Source of the DNA: Eumeta japonica
Taxonomy: Eukaryota > Arthropoda > Insecta > Lepidoptera > Psychidae
Assembly (NCBI GenBank): GCA_005406025.1
Contig: BGZK01001336.1
Coordinates: 104,727 to 168,726 of the forward strand
Reading direction: 5' to 3'
Length of the DNA: 64,000 nt
Made by a program: the position numbers and the translations under genes. Below the pieces are notes generated by a model, which worked only from the letters and a program-made list of their open reading frames with translations, ran no database searches and had not been told where the DNA came from. This document shows positions 1-10,140 of the stretch, one piece after another. The stretch's first letter is position 1. Each line of letters starts with the position of its first letter.

Positions 1-126
1 TATCTAGGCGTGAAAGAGATCTCTGCGACACAACAGCTTCCGCAACATTTCACGTAGCGTTGCCGCTTCGGTATTTACCGATCGTACAAGCGTGAAAAAG
101 ACAGGATGCTTTCGATTGTCCCTTAC

Positions 127-192
127 GGTACAAAGCAGCAACGTAGCCTGGAAAATGATCACACTATTCTTCATGGGAAGTAGAGAAATCAT
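127..192 (-). CDS. Possible first coding exon of a secreted protein (partial gene, runs off left edge)
   Basis: On the minus strand an ATG at 192 opens 22 codons that end at a possible splice donor, GTAAGG (plus-strand positions 126-121), in phase 0. A second in-frame ATG lies at 174. From it the peptide is Met-Lys-Asn followed by a hydrophobic run (VIIFQATLLLC), which looks like the start of a signal peptide. An AT-rich TATA-like run lies about 55 bases upstream (around 240-255). The rest of such a gene would lie to the left of the window, so no product can be named. A hydrophobic 22-codon stretch can arise by chance; the call is inference from the signal-peptide look, the donor and the TATA-like tract. 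Confidence 0.25.
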
Positions 193-551
193 TTATTATC
201 TACTTTTAGACCATTTTGAAAATGTGCGTGTAAGTATAGTGTATATATATACTGTTATTTGTGATTAATTTGAGCACGTCAAACACTATGTACTGTTAGA
301 ATAGTGAAAATCTAATCTATTTCCTATCCGCAGTTCAGAATGCATTATTAAACCAAAAAGTAAGAAACTAACGCTTACAACTAATAAATATATATATATG
401 TAGTTTAATCTAAGAATATATGAACCGATCTCGTTTAAATTTACATTAAATATTTTAGTTAATACAAAGAGTTAGTGGATAAAATGGCTTGTGGTTCGTT
501 TATTGTGTTTTGTGAGATTAATAAACACTCTATATATACATATATATACTT
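193..551. other. AT-rich intergenic sequence
   Basis: No coding exon or recognisable repeat seen. Contains short TA-rich runs near 240-255 and 390-400. Confidence 0.5.
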
Positions 552-1165
552 ACAGAACCCTACACAATATAACGAATGTACTTGTACTGACTTTCAGTTA
601 ATTCTATTCTAAGTTTTACTGAAATTAATTTAGCGATAAAGATTGAGTTGTAAAAACGTATCAAATATCCTTTTTTTGGCTTTCAATTATTTAATAGCAA
701 TGTTTATTAAAATTGGCTTAAAGGGTTCTTAGAAATTCTCACGGAATCCTAAAAATGTATCGATTATCGCATTCTTGGTTTTCAGCTGTCTCCATTCTAA
801 ATTTTATTGAAATCGGTTAAATTATAACAATTCCTACTGAACTGAACCCTAAAAATATATCAAATATTCTTTCATAGATTTTCAGTTTTCTTCATTCTAA
901 ATTTAATTAAATCGGTTAAATTATGAGGATTCATCGTAATTGTCACGGAACTTTTAAAACGTATCGAATTACTTTTTGTTAGCTTTCATTTATTGCCACA
1001 CTACATTTTATTGAAATGGGATTAATTAACTAAAAATATTTTTATAAATTCTTACGGAACCCCAAAAATGTATCAAATATCCTTTTCTTGCTCGCAAATA
1101 TCTCTATACCATTTTTTTTTGTAATCAATTAAACTGTATTAGTTTTTAGTAATTTTAACTAAACC
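552..1165. repeat. Degenerate tandem array, about six units of 100-109 bp
   Basis: Each unit carries a core of the form ACGGAACCCTAAAAATGTAT followed by CAAATATCC-like sequence, then TTTTCAG, then CATTCTAAATTTTATTGAAAT and CGGTTAAATTAT. The TATC(A/G)AAT-type core recurs at about 659, 759, 859, 962 and 1071, with a weaker first unit at about 560. Unit length is therefore 100 to 109 bp with considerable divergence. The sequence resembles internal tandem blocks of non-autonomous lepidopteran repeats (recalled, not searched). Confidence 0.65.
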
Positions 1166-3234
1166 TTAAAGAAGAATGAAACCTATGATATTTTTTTTAT
1201 TGTAGATAATTTTCTTTCGCGGCTCACCCATGTCAATACAGACTGGATCCCTACATATTTCATAAGGTGTGATGGTGCTATGTTCATCATCATCCTAATA
1301 CCAGTTCTAGTTCTTAATTTCCAATTGATCTAGTTCTTCGTCCCGGTTCCGCTCGTCCAAATTAAAACTTTTTAAGTGCTTTATGTACTCCTCTTTGAAA
1401 TAACTATTATAATTCATCTTGAACACGAGTGAAAGAAATTGTTTGAATAAAATAATTAAACGATTTTAATTAAATGCACGTGCTACCGTATTTCAAATTA
1501 GACAACCCGACAGAAATGTATTCATTTACTAATATTTATTTATATAAAAAAAATAATTTTGATTGAAAAACAGATTGACGTAGATATAACACAGTCAAAT
1601 CTTGAACTATCAACTTATCTGAGTTACCATTAAGACAGCCATAAAACAGCAATGGAAGAAAAATATACGCGTTCACTTTAAGCTATTGTTGCGCGGAGGG
1701 GGAATGTAACAACGACTTCACTCTTTGTTAACACTCGATTACACTCGCTCTCCGTTTAATTTACGTACGCCGGCTATATATGTATGAAAATTGATTCTTA
1801 AGGGTAAACGAACAAACTGTGTACGAGACATTATATACAGTGTAATTCAAATTTGTCCAATATTATTCCAATCGATATCGATATAGAGTATGCTTATCAA
1901 AAACATTCTCAACAAAGACTAATAAAGTAGACAAAAGGGCAGATCACATCCCATAGGATCCGTATAAAACTGAATCCTTATATAATTCAAATGTGACAGG
2001 CGAGTAGTTTTGCGACATTCGGTCCTTTGACCCGCTGCTGTCCGCGTCCATATTTTCACGTTCAAGACCTGGTTGCGTGTTTTCTAAATAGGATATATAA
2101 TATGTTATTCGGGGGAGATGTGTTGTTAGTCCTTGATAGTCTGGAGACTATTGACTCTCGCACTTACTTAGTGTGGAGTTCTTAAGGTCAAACCCTTTCA
2201 GAAATAGAAAAATTGTGGGGGGTGTGTCTCAGCGGAGAGATGATTAAAATCCGACATAATGTGACGTTTATCACATAAAATCTTTTGGCGTTTTTAATTT
2301 TATGCATAGAAATAAATTTGACAAACAATTAAATAAGTAAAATTATTATCTATTTTCGATAAGCAGAAAGTCGAGAAGACAATGGTTCTTAGGAAATCAT
2401 TGATAACTTGACTTCTGGTTCCGCTCTGATTAAGTAAATCGATTATCTGTATGTCATTACTCACTATTAGTTTTATGTACATTAAAACATTCATCACAAG
2501 CTAATGCTTGTGTAATTACTTGTGTAAAGTATAAGTACTCAATATCCGTCACTAGAAAATATAAAGTGCTCTCTATCGTTATTTTTTCTATCAAACGATT
2601 GCGTGTTTTTGAAATTTTAACATCAACGAAATAACTGATTCATACTATAAACATACTTCATATACGTATGTATATGAATACGTCGATTGTACGTATCATT
2701 TATTATTTAAGAATATTTAATATTTATTAACCATCTCAATTAGGAGATCCCTTGTTCGATTGTGTATATTTTTTATGTATGTTCGCCGATGACTTCGGTG
2801 ACTCAAAATTACTTAGGTATACTTACATTAATTTAAAAACTTTGTTATCAATATCAATAAAATAATTAGTTTACATTCTTTTATTAAATCAGAAAACACC
2901 TTAATTTAGACACTTATCAAAGATAAACGACAAGTATAGTGCAATGAAATGAATTATGGAGTTTAAATCATAATATGACCATAAAGGTCAGCAATTTTCT
3001 TTATATCTAAGGATTTATTAAAATAAAATAACTTTTATGAAAATAAAATAAAAACGTATGTAAATTATGTTATTTCGGAGTCGGTTCCAGCTAATGCAAA
3101 GGAAAATATGTAATCTATAAATATGAATATGAAGAGTAATGTATTGAGTGAAAAGGATTATTATAAGGAAATATGTAACTATGTCTGATTTATTTTTTGC
3201 TAAAACCTATTTCAAAAGCAACTAATTATTTAAG
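1166..3234. other. AT-rich intergenic sequence without recognised gene
   Basis: I see no exon with coding character. A stretch of T/C-rich degenerate hexamer-like sequence lies at 1290-1370 (see the hexamer repeat finding). The remainder is AT-rich with scattered short stem-loops. Confidence 0.45.
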
Positions 3235-4055
3235 TTAGTTCTTAAAGGCGGTTTTTATTTTATTTTTATAAAAATGCTCTTCTTTTGTAAAAAAATTCGA
3301 AATTTTATTGTAGAAATGTATAAAGTTACCCATGAAAGAACTGCCAACTCTCAACAATCCCAGCCTTGGAACAACAATTGTATATTCATTTCTAGTATTT
3401 ACAATGTAACAATGACTATTCTTCGAAAAAATATTAATATTATTACGACCATACATTATGTTTTCGTAAATGTACTGACAAGCTACTATTAGAAATTTAT
3501 ATTTATTAAAACTTCTCTTAAATTAGCTGTATTTTGTGATTTGTAATAAAAATATTTTTTTTAATATCAGCGGTTTTTATAATTAACACTCCAAATCTAA
3601 TTATATCATAAAAGTGGCCGAAGTAAATACAACTGTGCATATCAGCCACTGTTACAACATGTGGTCCCCACTGTAGATTGAAGTCCAAGGCGATGCTCTA
3701 AAATACAGTTTTCCTAAAAAATCAAGCACTGTATTCCCAAACTTCACACTAGCACCAACTTTTTGAACCATAGGCAACATGAATTTTATACATTTTTCTA
3801 CCTTAGAATTTAATAATAAATTATTTGCATTGAACCAGTTCGAAATTCTAGAATGTACGTGGTTAGCATCAAGGAGTTCTTTTTCTTCCTGTCGACCCTA
3901 AACACAAAAGATGTCTCACCCGTAAATACAATATTAGCTAATTTATCTATGAAATACGAGAAGTCATTGATGTATACTAAAAATAAAATAGACCAAGAAT
4001 CGATCCTTGTATAACTCCCAATTTTATACATAATGATTTAACATTATTAACATAA
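3235..4055 (-). mobile_element. LINE fragment (CR1/jockey-like reverse transcriptase, C-terminal half), degraded
   Basis: Read on the minus strand from about 4055 down, the translation shows reverse transcriptase block features: a SILGP-type motif decayed to SWSILFLVYINDF, then a decayed active-site region where the FADD is replaced by TGETS, then ISNWFNANNLLLNSK, then LDFLGK. Further down, the C-terminal signature NTRNEY...VGSSFMGNFIHFYNKI ends near 3240. Several frameshifts separate the pieces (ORFs at 3810-4031 and 3235-3456). The two catalytic aspartates are not preserved, so this copy is dead. The C-terminal signature matches that of the plus-strand fragment at 6040-6562, so both probably belong to related families. 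Confidence 0.75.
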
Positions 4056-5027
4056 AAATTTCTCATCCGATCTTTCAAGTACGATTCCGTTAATTTTGTG
4101 ACGTGCGATATTTCGAGTAGTCATTTCGAAGGGTCATTTAACCGAGTAGTCGATTTTGCGATCGCGCCGCCGCGCCCGCGCGCGTCGCTCTCGACATTTT
4201 TATGCAGAGCGGGCATGTCCCCGAATAAGGGACACCGTTATAATATCACAAAAAAAAGTTATTGAAATACTTTCGAGTTGCTCTGTGAAAACGAATTCTC
4301 TCTCGAATGTTCTTCTCTGTACAGAGGGTATAAGTTTTTTTTTTTTGTACAATAAATTTCCAATACTTAGGATATTACCATTCAGCGTGTGTGCCTTTTT
4401 ATTAGATCTATCCGGAGGTTCAAGAGGACTAAGTGCAGAATATAGTATTTATTTATTTTTCTTTTGACGAATCTACGAATTGACTCACTATTATATGTAA
4501 TATTTCTATTTGATTACCTAACCGATGAATTTACGAGCTCAATCAAATAATTGTTTGTCAATAGATTGGAAATGTAGTTAATGACCTATGTAATAATCAT
4601 TGGTTTCTCCTAACGTAATAGTAGATGAATTTCAACGTTTGAATACAATTATTTTGTTAAAAACAAACAAAAAAAAAACTTACCAACATACAAATGTGGT
4701 AGAGTCAAGTTGTGGCCAATTTGACTATAGCACAAAAAAGGGTCGGTTACGATGACAGTTATTAATTTTCAAATACGATTTAGTACGCACGAGTAAATCG
4801 CAAAAATGTTATCGCAAAAGAATATATAAATGCATTTCTTTCCCTTTCATAAATTTGCAAAAAGTTTCTACTTTGAATTTTCAATACTCTTAATGTCAAA
4901 ACGTCATAATTTAAGTGCATTTTTAATAATTTTAGCAAAAAACTTCTTCCATAATAAAATGTTATTCATATTTTGTTATCAGAAAATCTTCGCTATTTCA
5001 ACACAGAAGTTTTGACGAGATGCTATT
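4056..5027. other. Intergenic sequence with a short GC-rich block
   Basis: A GC-rich, CpG-rich stretch lies at 4155-4215 inside otherwise AT-rich DNA. The 103-codon ORF that crosses it (4156-4467) becomes low-complexity Phe-rich downstream and shows no family motif. No gene is supported. Confidence 0.4.
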
Positions 5028-5101
5028 AACCGAAATAAGATTCCCTCATGAGCAGACGGATCCTAGCTGCTCATAATCTTATTTCTTAATAATCTTCGGT
5101 T
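5028..5101. repeat. Imperfect inverted repeat, about 74 bp
   Basis: The outer arms AACCGA/TCGGTT, inner arms AATAAGAT/ATCTTATT, and innermost GAGCAG/CTGCTC pair in order around the centre ACGGATCCTAG. This could be a small foldback element or a remnant of one. Confidence 0.5.
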
Positions 5102-6039
5102 CACAAATCCGAACGTGTATATACATTTAAAATAGCCATCCAAAAGTCGGGCAGTGGATGAGACGAATCCAGGCAACTGCTTAATCCCCTTAATACGCCC
5201 TTGGTCAATGCTTTAACTGCTACAGAGTATCCTCGTCAGTAAAAGGTCTTGGCTGGAAAATCACGGTAGATAACATCGTAGTCAGATGTGTATAATAAAT
5301 AAACATGTAAAATGATTGTTCAATTACGTACAGGGAAGTGGTCAAGGGAAGTGGTCAAAATTAGGTGGTAAGATTTTAATTAAACAGGTTTCCCAACAAC
5401 TAAAAAGCTAAGTTGAATGAAATTATTAATAAGGTTTATTTCATTAAAAATACGTCATAACCGTTAACCGGGTTAAAATCTAATCAATAATAAGATCAAA
5501 AAGCTTTAAGAGTAATCATCTTGTGAAAGAGTTTTCAAAATTATTAAATTTATATAAGAGTTCTACATGAAAGCGAGGCAAATATAAGTAAAAACTTGTT
5601 AAATGTAAAAAAAATCTTATAATTACACTAAAGGAGCAAAATTATTTGACTGTTTTTAACAATAATAATTATTAAACTAGTGTAACATTCTTCAATGTAG
5701 TTTTTAATATTTCTTACCTTTGGGATGCTGAGAAAAAATTTTGGGTTTAAATCATCTCGAAATGCACATGCATTTATGAAATTGATCATTAAATACTGAA
5801 AGAGGTAGTTATATTTGATGCGAAATATATATATTTTTTTACTATTTTCACTCATACATCCCAGAACACATAAGCAGTAGAGTTACGACGGAATATGCGT
5901 GAATGCGCTTGAGAACGGTTGTGCCGATTCGACTAATTGTTTTTTTTAATGCCCGTAATAGTCCGTGGGGTTATTAGGGAAAGAGAAATTGGAAAAGTTT
6001 TCCGGAAAACTTTAACATATCAAATTTTTATTTATCAAA
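5102..6039. other. Intergenic sequence, nothing recognised
   Basis: No coding exon or named repeat could be supported here. Confidence 0.4.
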
Positions 6040-6562
6040 ATTAAATGTAAAAAGAAATGGAATATTTTAATAAAAATAGTGATAGATATAATTTCAACAC
6101 TAGAATTAAAAATGATAGTCGACTGCATAGGGTCACAAACTCATTTAGGGGGCTCTGTGTGCGCATGTTCAATAAGATTCCTATAGATATACAAAATTTA
6201 CCCTTATACAAATTTAAAGTATTTATTAAGCAAACATTTTGCACAAAAGGGTATTATTATACAATCTTTGAATATTTAGAGCATAAATGGACATAATGAG
6301 CTCGACTTCCTATAGGTTTTTTCCTACAATAGTTTTATATTATATATGTTTGCATTTCTATATAATTGGTTTGAAAAGAGCTATCCTCAAGTTTCTCGCT
6401 CGTTCTTCTTGAGCGATAACTGTTCTTTACTCGTTCGTAAAGACGAACGAGTATTAATTAAAAAAAGTGGAAAAGATTAAAAAATAATTAATAACTGTTG
6501 ATTTTTAAAATGTTATGAGGTATTTGACGTGTTGAAATAAAGATATTTTAAATTTGAATTTG
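6040..6562 (+). mobile_element. LINE 3' end (C-terminal coding tail plus 3' UTR)
   Basis: The ORF at 6057-6296 encodes the typical C-terminus of a lepidopteran LINE ORF2: an N-TR-KND motif, then NSF-GLCVRMFNKIP-DIQNLP and KFK-FIKQTFC. An untranslated region follows and ends in AATAAAGATATT plus TTTGAATTTG-like short repeats (about 6535-6562), the usual tail of such elements. The copy is 5' truncated, as expected from incomplete target-primed reverse transcription. It is related to the minus-strand fragment at 3235-4055. Confidence 0.75.
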
Positions 6563-6717
6563 TACGCAAAAAATTGTAAGTTCGTCTTTCTAAGGAGTTT
6601 TTGTATGAACTCATAAAGATAATCCATGATTTGAGCGATGGATATACGCAATTATTTATTTGTGCGGAATCAAAAGTAAATCCTAGATTGGGATTGATAT
6701 CAATAGATACAAAGATG

Positions 6718-6860
6718 AAGAAATTTCTATATATAAAAATGAATGTATGTATGTTTGTCCCTTAAACGTACCTAAGCCATTGATCCGATTACGTTGGAAC
6801 TTTGTGGTATGTTGTACACATGCCCGGAAAGGTTCTTGAAGAAAAAAACTAGTATTTATT
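6718..6860 (+). mobile_element. Helitron-like 5' end fragment
   Basis: The segment starts with TTTCTATATATAAAAATGAA and continues with GTATGTATGTTTGTCCCTTA, then a CCGATT...TTGGAACTTTGTGG section and ACATGCCCGGAAAGGTT. I recall this as the left part of a common lepidopteran non-autonomous repeat. No matching CTAG-type right end was found nearby, so the element seems truncated. Confidence 0.4.
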
Positions 6861-7039
6861 CCTGGTTTCATCAGCGTATTTGAACTGTCGAACTGAACTA
6901 CTGAACCGAGTTTAAAAATTCTTTCAATAATAGATACCTACACTATCCCTGGAGTAAATCAGGTTGCCAACATTTACTCCTAAATTCATCCATCATTTTA
7001 TATTCCTCAGACGATTGTAATATTTCTTCAACTTATGGA

Positions 7040-7370
7040 AACTAGACGCTTGTCTGCAACATACCACGTGATGAGGTTGGGAGCGCGTCTATCGGTTGTT
7101 TTAACACTCCTTACACCCTGATGGATGTGATTGTCTGCATTTTCCTGAGCATGTGCCTAGTTGGCATGAAACGTGCGCAGAAATAACAATATAACGATTT
7201 ATGGGACTAAGATAAACAAAAAATTAACACTTGTTCAGGTATTCGATTTATATCAATCGTCTCGACTCAATTAAATTCTTTGGATAGAGATTCGTAGTGG
7301 AAGAACAGATTCGAGGATCAGCGGTGGGTTGCATGCTGCATGTTAATGCATGTTGTAGGCAAACGTCAAT
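7040..7370. mobile_element. TIR element (MITE-like), copy 1
   Basis: The left end AACTAGACGCTTGTCTGCAA is an imperfect inverted copy of the right end, whose reverse complement reads ATTGACGTTTGCCTACAA. The direct repeat TTATGGA at 7033-7039 and 7371-7377 flanks the element and is a plausible target duplication. The interior is shared with 26107-26459: both copies contain CACGTGA, AACACT, TTTTCCTGAG, GAAATAACA, AACACTTG, TTCTTTGGATA and CAGCGGTGGGTTGC in the same order. No ORF; non-autonomous. The superfamily is unknown; a 7-8 bp duplication would suit a hAT-type transposase. Confidence 0.7.
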
Positions 7371-7524
7371 TTATGGATTTCCGCAAATTAACGCCTCACA
7401 CAATAGAATATTATAGAAAACTACACAATCCCTAAATAATATAACTTATATTTTATTTTGAGACTGGACTCTATTTTGTGGTATTTGGCCTAAACTCCGT
7501 TCGATCGGAACTGTAAGTGGCGGC

Positions 7525-7690
7525 CGAAAAGAAATTAAAAATCGGTACCGAGTCCAGAATCGAAATTGGGACTAGAACTGAAATTAAGAACAGTACTGGT
7601 ATCGAAAAGGAGTACGGACGGAACCAGACACAAAAGTGTGAACGGGGTGGGAATCGAAGCGAGACCGAATTCAGATTGACATCCCTCTTA
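7525..7690. repeat. Decayed hexanucleotide-type repeat
   Basis: The sequence runs in roughly six-base words such as ATCGAA, ATTGGG, ACTAGA, ACTGAA, ATTAAG, ACTGGT and ATCGAA. The same style recurs at 35820-35890, 38085-38140, and (complement) at 1290-1370, 61690-61850 and 62130-62220. The overlapping ORFs on both strands are by-products of the periodicity. Confidence 0.5.
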
Positions 7691-8900
7691 TACAAAACAC
7701 GAAACAATTGATTCAGTGTTAGTGTTGACGGAATTGCGAGCATTAACTGTACGAGCCAGCCACCCACGAGAAGGGCAGACTGACGGACTAATTCTATTAT
7801 AGACTTCACATACGTGGACTGTGCAGTAGATTATTACTACAAAAAATTTAATATCTAAAAAACTTGTGTACAGATTTTTTTCTATGTAATTTTTGATGAA
7901 TTTGTTAATAAACTTCTATTGCCGTCATATTTTTTTTTCATATCTATGGTTTCATTTCTTGTTTTAAGGATGAATTATTTTTTTGTAATCTCTTTATAAG
8001 TTTTTACTTTGTAGTGATTTAAATAGGACACCTGCCTGTACAATTTAAACAAAGTTGAAAAAAAATGGCGTGCTTTTAGTTATTTGACATGGGCAGGGCG
8101 AACCTATATGATTTCTTTTTTTTATATTTGGCTACGGAACCCAAAAATATGTGTTTTTATTTTATCAGTATATATGTAACATACTGAAAGCGAGTTTGAA
8201 CTTTATATTACTTGTATGATATGAACATAAAAGTTCTTAGAATCAGCTAACATAAACTTAAATATATCACCTACGAAGAACATTTTCTGGTAAAATGCAA
8301 ACGAATTTTGTTATTCGCCATTTGCACATATTGCCTTAGTAAATACCAAGGTCAAGCTAAAATGCGTTTTGAATGGACACTAACATTGTTTGAGTGTCCG
8401 AAAAGTAAAATTTGAACACGATTTTCACTCAGATATTACGAAGAAAATCTTAGAGAGAAAGCTTCTTCGTCGACTTTTGGCATTAAGTTTTTCTGAGCTA
8501 AGTTCCCTAAATTTAATTTTAAGCTAAGAGCTTTAACGCGAAAGCCGTCACGTAATGACATGACAGGGTTAATTAAAGAATTTAGGTTTCCGAAAATTCT
8601 AATGCCCCTTGCAAAGGAATCTAATTAAGCGTTGGACGGATTTTAGGGTAGTAGAGAAGAAATATTCAATATTACATAAAGTTTTATTTTTTTTTCGAAA
8701 TATTTTTTAAAGCTTATTAAAAATGCGATAACATTCATCAATATTTGTATAGTTGTTTGTTTTGGCCATACTCGATTCAACGGAAAAATACTATAAAATG
8801 GCAGTGTTTGTTCAGCAGGAGGACACTCGACTCTCAACCCAAAAATTGGGGATTCGATCTCGATTATGTAGGCATGAGTTTTTCTAAATTTAGATATATT
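7691..8900. other. Intergenic sequence, little recognised
   Basis: A small piece at 8125-8150 (GGCTACGGAACCC) matches the end motif of other dispersed repeats in the window. A B-box-like GGGGATTCGATCTC occurs at 8847-8861. No gene seen. Confidence 0.4.
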
Positions 8901-9577
8901 ATTACGGTTCCGTACCTCTAAAGAAAAAAGGGGATCACTTCGTCGTCCGATTGTCTATCCGTCTGTCAAGATTCTTTTACTCGAGTACGCGTAGAAAGAC
9001 CAAGATGAAATTAACATAAATTACTTTTGTCTGTGTTCCCTTGTAGCCATAAAAAAGTCAAGCATCTATGTTTCTAAGCAATAAAAAATTGCTGCCTAAA
9101 TACGGCCATTCATGCCTTATGTTCTGTATCTTTCAAGTAAATCAAAACATATTGGGCCTATTAACCTAGAATCATAAAATTTGGCAAAAAGATAAATCTC
9201 GCTTTACAAATAAAGGAAAAAATTGAAAATCATTAATTTGTTTTTATATCGTAAAAAAAATATTATTACAAAGTCTCACTTGCAATTGGAGTATGGACCC
9301 TGATGTAGGGTATGTACGAATACATGGGAGAATATTTTTTAACTTCACGCTATGAAAACTTAAAATATTCAAAAATTTGTATATTATTAAGAAAATTCTA
9401 AAACTTTTTTGAAAAATTAAAAGATTCGGGTTTATTGAGACCGATTTCTCGCCAGTATCAGATATTAAAATACACAAGAATTATTGAAAATCTTGATGGA
9501 TGAAATATCTAAATACATCATTAAGTTTGTACGGAACCCGCAGGGCATAATTATATTCGCACTTGTTTAGTTTTTAG
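8901..9577 (+). mobile_element. Dispersed lepidopteran-type repeat, copy 1 (non-autonomous)
   Basis: Begins ATTACGGTTCCGTACCTCTA, passes through GTCGTCCGATTGTCTATCCGTCTGTCAAG, then an ACCTAGAATCATAAAATTTGGCA section and ends TACGGAACCCGCAGGG...TTCGCACTTG. The same order of blocks is found at 51545-52030 and the end block again at 54082-54195. I recall this as one of the most abundant non-coding repeats of Lepidoptera, but the exact family was not checked. Confidence 0.6.
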
Positions 9578-10066
9578 GTTTTCGTACACCTGTAAACATC
9601 TGTCACAACTTACTATTTCTGAATTTTTAGACTAGCAAACGTGCAATTTAGTACACATACAAATTTAAATGACAATTTCTTATGTTAAGGATCAATTTTC
9701 TTGGAGACATTTAGGAAATTTAAAGAAACCCTTTACTCAAGTGCGTCATGTGAAGATTTGAATTGATTATTTATGATAACAACAAATATATATTTTTTAT
9801 GATTCTCAGAAGATATTACAAAAAATATAAGAAAACCATCAATATTCCCTCTTATCTCTGAAACTGCTAAGACTAAAATTTGGTATGAAATGCAGAGCAT
9901 AAGACTGACTAATAAGAAGATTCAAATGAAAATCGTTAGCTTTTAAATTACCACGAGAAACGCGAAATGGCCGCGAAGAGTATATGCATATAAAACATAC
10001 AGCCACATCTTCTGTTAAATGATTTTTAAATACACACAGGACTAATGCAATATTTTATAGTATCGT
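9578..10066. other. AT-rich intergenic sequence
   Basis: Nothing recognised. Confidence 0.4.
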
Positions 10067-10140
10067 AAAACCGGCTAAATGCGAGTCGGCTGCGCGTGGC
10101 TCCCCTCCACGTAAGTCCTACTCGCACTTGACCGGTATTT
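10067..10140. mobile_element. Short foldback remnant with CCGG...GCGAGTC ends
   Basis: The left arm AAAACCGGCTAAATGCGAGT is an inverted, slightly diverged copy of the right arm ACTCGCACTTGACCGGTATT, with only about 34 bases between. These are terminal sequences of a lepidopteran repeat family reduced to almost nothing but its ends. Confidence 0.6.

Noticed and set aside
4156..4467. 103-codon plus ORF starting with Arg-rich sequence
   Set aside because: Begins in a GC-rich patch and ends in Phe-rich low complexity; no motif or splice support.
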